Assembly: GCA_023266795.1 (NCBI GenBank)
Contig: JAHFPI010000066.1
Coordinates: forward strand, 1-9,546
Length of the DNA stretch: 9,546 nucleotides
From: Rhodospirillales bacterium
GTDB taxonomy: Bacteria; Pseudomonadota; Alphaproteobacteria; Micavibrionales; UBA2020
Direction: 5' to 3'
The first letter of the stretch is position 1; every line of letters begins with the position of its first letter. The position numbers and the translations under genes are program-made. This document shows, piece by piece, positions 5,957 to 9,546 of this stretch. The notes under the pieces are model-generated. The model was not told the DNA's origin, searched no databases, and saw nothing but the letters and a program-made list of their open reading frames with translations.

Positions 5957-5982
5957 TTCCCTGTATAGCAAACAACAGGGAA
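5957..5982. repeat. 8-bp dyad, TTCCCTGT - 10 nt - ACAGGGAA
   Basis: Perfect 8-bp inverted arms at 5957-5964 and 5975-5982 lie in the 63-nt gap between the 553-aa and 194-aa genes, touching the Shine-Dalgarno of the latter. There is no T-run on either side, so it is not a standard terminator. A protein-binding operator, or an RNA hairpin next to the ribosome site, are the readings left. Confidence 0.55.
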
Positions 5983-5990
5983 TCCCGCAA
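5962..5990 (-). promoter_or_regulatory. Candidate promoter before the 194-aa gene
   Basis: On the - strand TTGCGG (5990-5985) is followed 17 nt later by TATACA (5967-5962), which also has the extended -10 TG one base upstream (5970-5969). The predicted start of transcription would fall near 5955, giving a leader of only about a dozen bases that begins inside the Shine-Dalgarno. This weakens the idea. The region overlaps the TTCCCTGT/ACAGGGAA dyad, so the promoter, if real, may be controlled. Confidence 0.3.
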
Positions 5991-6005
5991 CTTTCCAGCC
6001 TCGTA

Positions 6006-7667
6006 TCAGGGTTGCGGTTGTTTGGCGGGCGGTTCAGAGGACGGCGGGATGGGCGACATCGGCACGCTGTCAGGCGCGGCTTCCACAGGCGCGCCGATGC
6101 TGGCTTTGCCGAGGCTGGCGGTCAGCAGCTTGAGGTCAGACCCGTTGAGCAGGATTTTCCCGTCCGGCGTCAGCTCGAAAACGTAGTTGCGCAGCGCCTT
6201 GCCGTCCGCCGCCTTGTCGCTCTGCCCCATCATCTGGAAGACGGTCAGGCCGCCGACATAGCTCATCATCTGCGGGTCGGCGCCGGGCTTGACGGCCATG
6301 GCCTGCAGCTTCTGAGTGGTTTCGTCGATTCCCTTGACGGATAAGGTCATCTTGCCGGTGGCGCCGAAAGTCGTGGCGGCGGCGGCGTTGATCTTCCCCT
6401 CCAGCGAAGTGTCAAGGTCCTTGCTCCTGATGAAAGTGTTCTGCACCGTCAGCGTAGCGCCGGCGTCCTGCATCATTTTAGGCATCGCTCCAACGGCCTG
6501 CATGATCGCGCCCTGCGCCGGATCCTGCGCCGGCGCTTTTCCGGCGGCGACGGATTTCTGCAGCGCGGCGAACAGCGGCTCCAGCATCTTTTTGGACGGC
6601 AGGTTGGTGAGGCTGATCTCGACGTTAAACGTATCCGGCAGCAGGTCCGCCATATCCGCAGGCAGCGGCGCCACATGCAGGCCGCTCAGGCCCGCGCCGA
6701 AGACCGCTGCGGATTTTTCCGCCTGCAGGCCGGTGGTCGTGCCGGCGACGAAAAGCTTGTCAAAAGAAACTTCGCGGGGCTGCTGCGGCGCAACGGCGGT
6801 CTTTTCATGCAGGGAGAAGCCTTCCACCTGAAGCGCGGTGCTCATGCCCTCCATGGCAATCGGCGTTTTCAGCAGGATGCCGGCCAGCGCCATCTGCTTG
6901 TCCTTATCGCCTGCCGGCGGCACGCCGTCCTTGAGGACGTTTTGCAGGGCTTTCCTGATCTCCAGCATCGGGCGCACATCGAGGTTGTGATAGGTATTGT
7001 GGGAGACAATTTTGCCGATGGCGAGCTGCACCGCATTTTTGCCGGGAACGTCTATCTTGATGTCCGTCCCCGTGAAATCCGCCGGGCCTGTCCAGGTGCT
7101 GTCGCCATTGTCCTTCAGATCGACAAGGGTTTTCAATGAGCCGATCGTTGCCGTCACGGCATCTTTCCCCGCGCTCTTGATCTGGATGTTTTCGCAGAGG
7201 GAATCTATTTTCGAATACATTTCCCTGTCCGGCCACCAGTCCCCCGAAAAACGCTGGCTGCCGATCGTGACCGTCGCCGTCGGCGCAGAGGCGCTGTCAT
7301 AGAAGGTCAGGACGGGCGGCAGGGTAACATTTTGCAGCAGCCATTCACCGGACTGGCCCGGCGCGGCATTGATGACAACGGTGCCGATATCCAGCCTGCC
7401 TTGCGGCCCGAACAAAACGCCGAGGCCGGGTATTTTGACTTCATAAAAAGCGCCCTTCGGCGTCACGGCAATATCCGCCCCCATGACCAGCCCCCGTCCG
7501 AGGGATTTTGCCATATCGGCGCGCCATTTCAGGCTTTCCTCAACCTGCTTTTTAAGGCCCGCCGCGCCCTGCTCGTTAATGGCGGTGTCGGCGGCGCGGG
7601 CGATGCCTGACCAAACCAGCATCCCGCACAGCAGGAAAACAGAAAACAGGGGCATTATTCTACGCAT
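6006..7667 (-). CDS. Secreted periplasmic protein of unknown function
   Basis: A 553-residue exported protein. The start is the ATG at 7667 (MRRIMPLFSVF): an AAGAGGA Shine-Dalgarno (complement of 7674-7680) lies 6 nt upstream, and this start alone gives a proper signal peptide. Basic MRR is followed by a hydrophobic core to about residue 22, then ARA-A, so cleavage is likely near 25/26. The frame could be read back to 7961, but that part runs antisense over the divergent gene and looks non-coding. The mature part has many short beta-prone segments (AFYEVKIPGLGVLFGPQGRLDIG; ATVTIGSQRFSGDWW) and a later LTNLPSKKMLEPLFAAL, then GKMTLSVKGIDETTQKLQA. The tail is Pro-rich (PPSSEPPAKQPQP). The layout recalls DUF945- or DUF2125-like periplasmic proteins, but only in style. 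No catalytic motif is seen. It is first gene of the - strand operon. Confidence 0.8.
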   Translation of the reverse strand: MRRIMPLFSVFLLCGMLVWSGIARAADTAINEQGAAGLKKQVEESLKWRADMAKSLGRGLVMGADIAVTPKGAFYEVKIPGLGVLFGPQGRLDIGTVVINAAPGQSGEWLLQNVTLPPVLTFYDSASAPTATVTIGSQRFSGDWWPDREMYSKIDSLCENIQIKSAGKDAVTATIGSLKTLVDLKDNGDSTWTGPADFTGTDIKIDVPGKNAVQLAIGKIVSHNTYHNLDVRPMLEIRKALQNVLKDGVPPAGDKDKQMALAGILLKTPIAMEGMSTALQVEGFSLHEKTAVAPQQPREVSFDKLFVAGTTTGLQAEKSAAVFGAGLSGLHVAPLPADMADLLPDTFNVEISLTNLPSKKMLEPLFAALQKSVAAGKAPAQDPAQGAIMQAVGAMPKMMQDAGATLTVQNTFIRSKDLDTSLEGKINAAAATTFGATGKMTLSVKGIDETTQKLQAMAVKPGADPQMMSYVGGLTVFQMMGQSDKAADGKALRNYVFELTPDGKILLNGSDLKLLTASLGKASIGAPVEAAPDSVPMSPIPPSSEPPAKQPQP

Positions 7668-7787
7668 GGGGCATCCTCTTGAAAAAACAGGGTCACGGGC
7701 TGCCTTTATTCTAAAGAAATAAAGACTGTTGCAACAGCGGTAAAATGACCCTAAAACTACCTCCTGTGCGTTAAATACAGGGATAAA
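7668..7787. promoter_or_regulatory. Divergent promoter region rich in inverted repeats
   Basis: This 120-nt spacer separates the - strand operon (start 7667) from the + strand pair (start 7788). Visible elements: AGGGTCA (7689-7695) with TGACCCT (7746-7752); CTTTATT (7704-7710) with AATAAAG (7718-7724); the perfect 12-bp palindrome CTGTTGCAACAG (7726-7737); and CCTGT (7763-7767) with ACAGG (7777-7781). A + strand promoter could use TTGCAA (7729-7734), a 17-nt spacer and TAAAAC (7752-7757). A - strand promoter could use the same palindrome (TTGCAA, 7734-7729) with TAGAAT (7713-7708), though that spacer is short at 15 nt. No alphaproteobacterial LexA box (GAAC or GTTC repeats) was seen. Confidence 0.5.
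7674..7680 (-). promoter_or_regulatory. Shine-Dalgarno that fixes the start of the secreted protein
   Basis: AAGAGGA on the - strand lies 6 nt before the ATG at 7667. It supports a 553-residue protein with an N-terminal signal peptide over the much longer open frame. Confidence 0.65.
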
Positions 7788-8171
7788 ATGAAAAAAGTTT
7801 TCCGGATTCTGGCGGGAGCCTGCCTCGGCGTGTGGCTGTACAGCCCTCCGGCTGCCGCTGCCTACCTGACCGGCAACGATCTGTCCCGAATCTGCCAGAG
7901 CGAAAAAACCACGGAAATTTTCAGCTGCATGAACTACATCGCAGGCATCATCGATTATCACGTGATGATGCAGTCCCTTGGCACGGAGCCGGTCACCGAC
8001 TTCTGCCTGCCGGAAGACCTGCCGCTGGAAAAAGCGTCGGTGATCGTCATGCTTTACCTAAAAAAATCGCCGCATCTGGGGTCGTTCATCGCCGCCCCCG
8101 CCGTGACCATGGCGCTACACGAAGCCTATCCCTGCGGGCCGGTGGCTTCCCACAGGAAGAAAAAGAAATAA
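7788..8171 (+). CDS. Secreted Rap1a/Tai-like immunity-family protein
   Basis: A 127-residue exported protein. The signal peptide is clear: MKKVFR, a hydrophobic core to about 18, and PAAAA before YLTGNDL, with cleavage near 25. The mature part (about 100 residues) matches the pattern of the Rap1a/Tai family: TGNDLSRICQ (28-37), FSCMNYIAGIIDYHV (45-59), DFCLPEDL (71-78), a helix ending in YLKKSPH, and an Ala-rich helix ending in EAYPCGP. Cys36, Cys47, Cys73 and Cys116 are the expected four, likely paired as two disulfides in the periplasm. Founding members in Serratia neutralise type VI peptidoglycan amidase effectors; many homologues have no known partner. No effector or secretion gene is in this window. 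The tail is basic (HRKKKK). AGGGA lies 4 nt before the ATG. uvrB starts 4 nt after the stop. Family call fairly good; immunity role here is unproven. Confidence 0.75.
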   Translation: MKKVFRILAGACLGVWLYSPPAAAAYLTGNDLSRICQSEKTTEIFSCMNYIAGIIDYHVMMQSLGTEPVTDFCLPEDLPLEKASVIVMLYLKKSPHLGSFIAAPAVTMALHEAYPCGPVASHRKKKK

Positions 8172-8175
8172 GATT

Positions 8176-9546
8176 ATGGCTGACAACAGGTTCCAGCTTG
8201 TCACGGAATTCCAGCCCGCCGGCGACCAGCCGGCGGCCATCGCGCAACTTGTTGACGGCTTAAAGAAGCGCGAACGCAATCAGGTGCTGCTCGGCGTGAC
8301 CGGCTCAGGAAAAACGTTTACCGTCGCCAAGGTCATTGAAGAACTCCAGCGCCCGACGCTGATCCTCGCGCCCAACAAGACGCTCGCGGCGCAGCTCTAC
8401 GGCGAGATGCTGGAATTTTTCCCGCATAACGCGGTGGCTTATTTCGTGTCGTACTACGATTATTACCAGCCGGAAGCCTATGTGCCGAAAACCGACACCT
8501 TCATCGAGAAGGACGCCAGCATCAACGAGCAGATCGACCGCCTGCGCCACGCGGCGACGCGGGCGCTGCTGGAACGGCATGACACCATCGTCGTCGCCAG
8601 CGTCTCCTGCATCTACGGCATCGGCGACGTCGAAACCTACCAGAATATGATCTTCACCCTCAGCGTCGGCGATACGGTCGACCGCAACGACCTGCTCAAG
8701 CGGCTGGTGGAAATACAGTACGCCCGCAACGACATTGAATTTTCACGCGGCACGTTCCGCGTACGCGGCGACATCGTCGAGATTTTTCCCGCTCACCTTG
8801 ACGACCGCGCCTGGCGCCTGTCCCTGTTCGGCGACGCCATCGAGGCCATTCAGGAAATCGACGCGCTGACCGGCCAGAAAATGACGGCGCTCGACAGCGT
8901 CACCGTCTACGCCAACAGCCACTACGTCACGCCCAAGCCGACGATGCAGCAGGCGATCAAGCAGATCAAGGCCGATCTACAGCTGCGCCTCGCGGAGTTC
9001 CGCGCGCTGGGCAAGCTGCTGGAAGAGCAGAGATTAGCCCAGCGCACGCAGTTCGATCTCGAGATGCTGATGGCGACCGGCATGTGCGCCGGCATCGAGA
9101 ATTATTCGCGCTACCTGACGGGACGGAAAACCGGTGAGCCGCCGCCGACACTGTTCGAATACCTGCCGGACGATGCGCTGCTGGTGGTCGACGAGAGCCA
9201 TGCGATGATCCCCCAGCTGCGCGGCATGTATAACGGCGACCGCGCGCGCAAGACAACGCTCTCCGACTACGGATTCCGGCTACCCGCCTGTCTTGACAAC
9301 CGTCCGCTGAAGTTCGAGGAATGGGACGCCCTGCGCCCGCAGACGGTTTTTGTCTCGGCCACGCCGGGGCCGTGGGAAATGGAACAGACCGGCGGCGTCT
9401 TCGCCGAACAGGTGGTGCGCCCGACGGGGTTGATCGATCCGGAAGTCATCATCCGTCCTGTGGAGGGGCAGGTGGACGATCTGCTCGCCGAATGTAAGCT
9501 GGTCGCGGCCAAGGGCTTCCGCGTGCTGGTGACGACGCTGACCAAA
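8176..9546 (+). CDS. uvrB: Excinuclease ABC subunit B (5' part; runs off the window)
   Basis: UvrB is the damage-verifying helicase-like subunit of nucleotide excision repair. It is loaded by UvrA and then recruits UvrC for incision. The frame is open from the ATG at 8176 to the last base, giving 457 of the roughly 670-700 residues usual for the family. Marks: FQLVTEFQPAGDQPAAI (6-22), Walker A GVTGSGKT (40-47), LAPNKTLAAQLY (64-75), the beta-hairpin that clamps damaged DNA starting at YYDYYQPEAYVPKTDTF (93-109), SVSCIYGIG near 145, GMYNGDRARKTTLSDYGFR after the Walker B DESH (339-342), and FVSATPGPWE. The frame carries on into the second helicase domain (RVLVTTLTK). It lies 4 nt after the Rap1a-like gene with no strong Shine-Dalgarno of its own, so coupling is likely. 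No truncation or frameshift is visible in the part shown. Confidence 0.97.
   Translation, partial: MADNRFQLVTEFQPAGDQPAAIAQLVDGLKKRERNQVLLGVTGSGKTFTVAKVIEELQRPTLILAPNKTLAAQLYGEMLEFFPHNAVAYFVSYYDYYQPEAYVPKTDTFIEKDASINEQIDRLRHAATRALLERHDTIVVASVSCIYGIGDVETYQNMIFTLSVGDTVDRNDLLKRLVEIQYARNDIEFSRGTFRVRGDIVEIFPAHLDDRAWRLSLFGDAIEAIQEIDALTGQKMTALDSVTVYANSHYVTPKPTMQQAIKQIKADLQLRLAEFRALGKLLEEQRLAQRTQFDLEMLMATGMCAGIENYSRYLTGRKTGEPPPTLFEYLPDDALLVVDESHAMIPQLRGMYNGDRARKTTLSDYGFRLPACLDNRPLKFEEWDALRPQTVFVSATPGPWEMEQTGGVFAEQVVRPTGLIDPEVIIRPVEGQVDDLLAECKLVAAKGFRVLVTTLTK

Noticed and set aside
7726..7737. CTGTTGCAACAG as an SOS (LexA) box for uvrB
   Set aside because: The spacing is CTGT-N4-ACAG, not the N8 of the enterobacterial box, and no GAAC/GTTC box typical of alphaproteobacteria was seen in the spacer.
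7668..7961. 98-residue N-terminal extension of the secreted protein
   Set aside because: It runs antisense over the start of the Rap1a-like gene and the promoter spacer. The internal ATG at 7667 has both a Shine-Dalgarno and a proper signal peptide.

Overview
The window looks like a chromosomal segment from a GC-rich bacterium, most likely an alphaproteobacterium. This is inferred from the rph / rdgB / hemW order, the protein styles and the strong G/C bias at third codon positions; no rRNA or marker gene confirms it. No tRNA, rRNA, CRISPR array, transposase or phage gene was seen.

Region 1 (1-4592, all + strand). After the tail of an unidentified gene (1-231) comes a tightly packed run: rph (RNase PH), a RimJ/RimL-like GNAT acetyltransferase, rdgB (ITP/XTP pyrophosphatase), a small helical protein of unknown function, hemW (radical SAM haem chaperone, TTG start) and a second GNAT protein. 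Junctions are a 5-nt gap, an ATGA overlap, an 83-nt gap that may carry a promoter, a TTGA overlap, and a TGA directly followed by ATG. The recognised core handles RNA 3'-end trimming, nucleotide-pool cleaning and haem delivery. The two acetyltransferases and the small protein are interleaved accessory genes.

Region 2 (4593-4887, no gene). This spacer lies between convergent transcription units. It holds a 92-bp imperfect inverted repeat with roughly 21-bp arms, then a 95-bp REPIN-like element made of two inverted 28-bp copies that each form a hairpin and differ by compensatory changes.

Region 3 (4888-7667, all - strand, transcribed from 7667 down to 4888). There are three unrecognised genes: a 553-aa secreted protein, a 194-aa cytoplasmic helical protein, and a 154-aa four-helix membrane protein. 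The last is clearly AT-richer than its neighbours but sits 5 nt behind the gene before it, with its Shine-Dalgarno inside that gene's last codons. This may be a small envelope module of unknown role.

Region 4 (7668-7787). A divergent intergenic region is dense in inverted repeats and has candidate back-to-back promoters sharing a palindromic -35 area.

Region 5 (7788-9546, + strand). A secreted four-cysteine protein resembling the Rap1a/Tai immunity family lies 4 nt upstream of uvrB (excision repair helicase), which runs off the window end.

The best candidates for something undescribed are the three-gene envelope module with its dyad-rich control regions, the orphan Rap1a-like protein coupled to uvrB, and the two palindromic elements in the 4593-4887 spacer.
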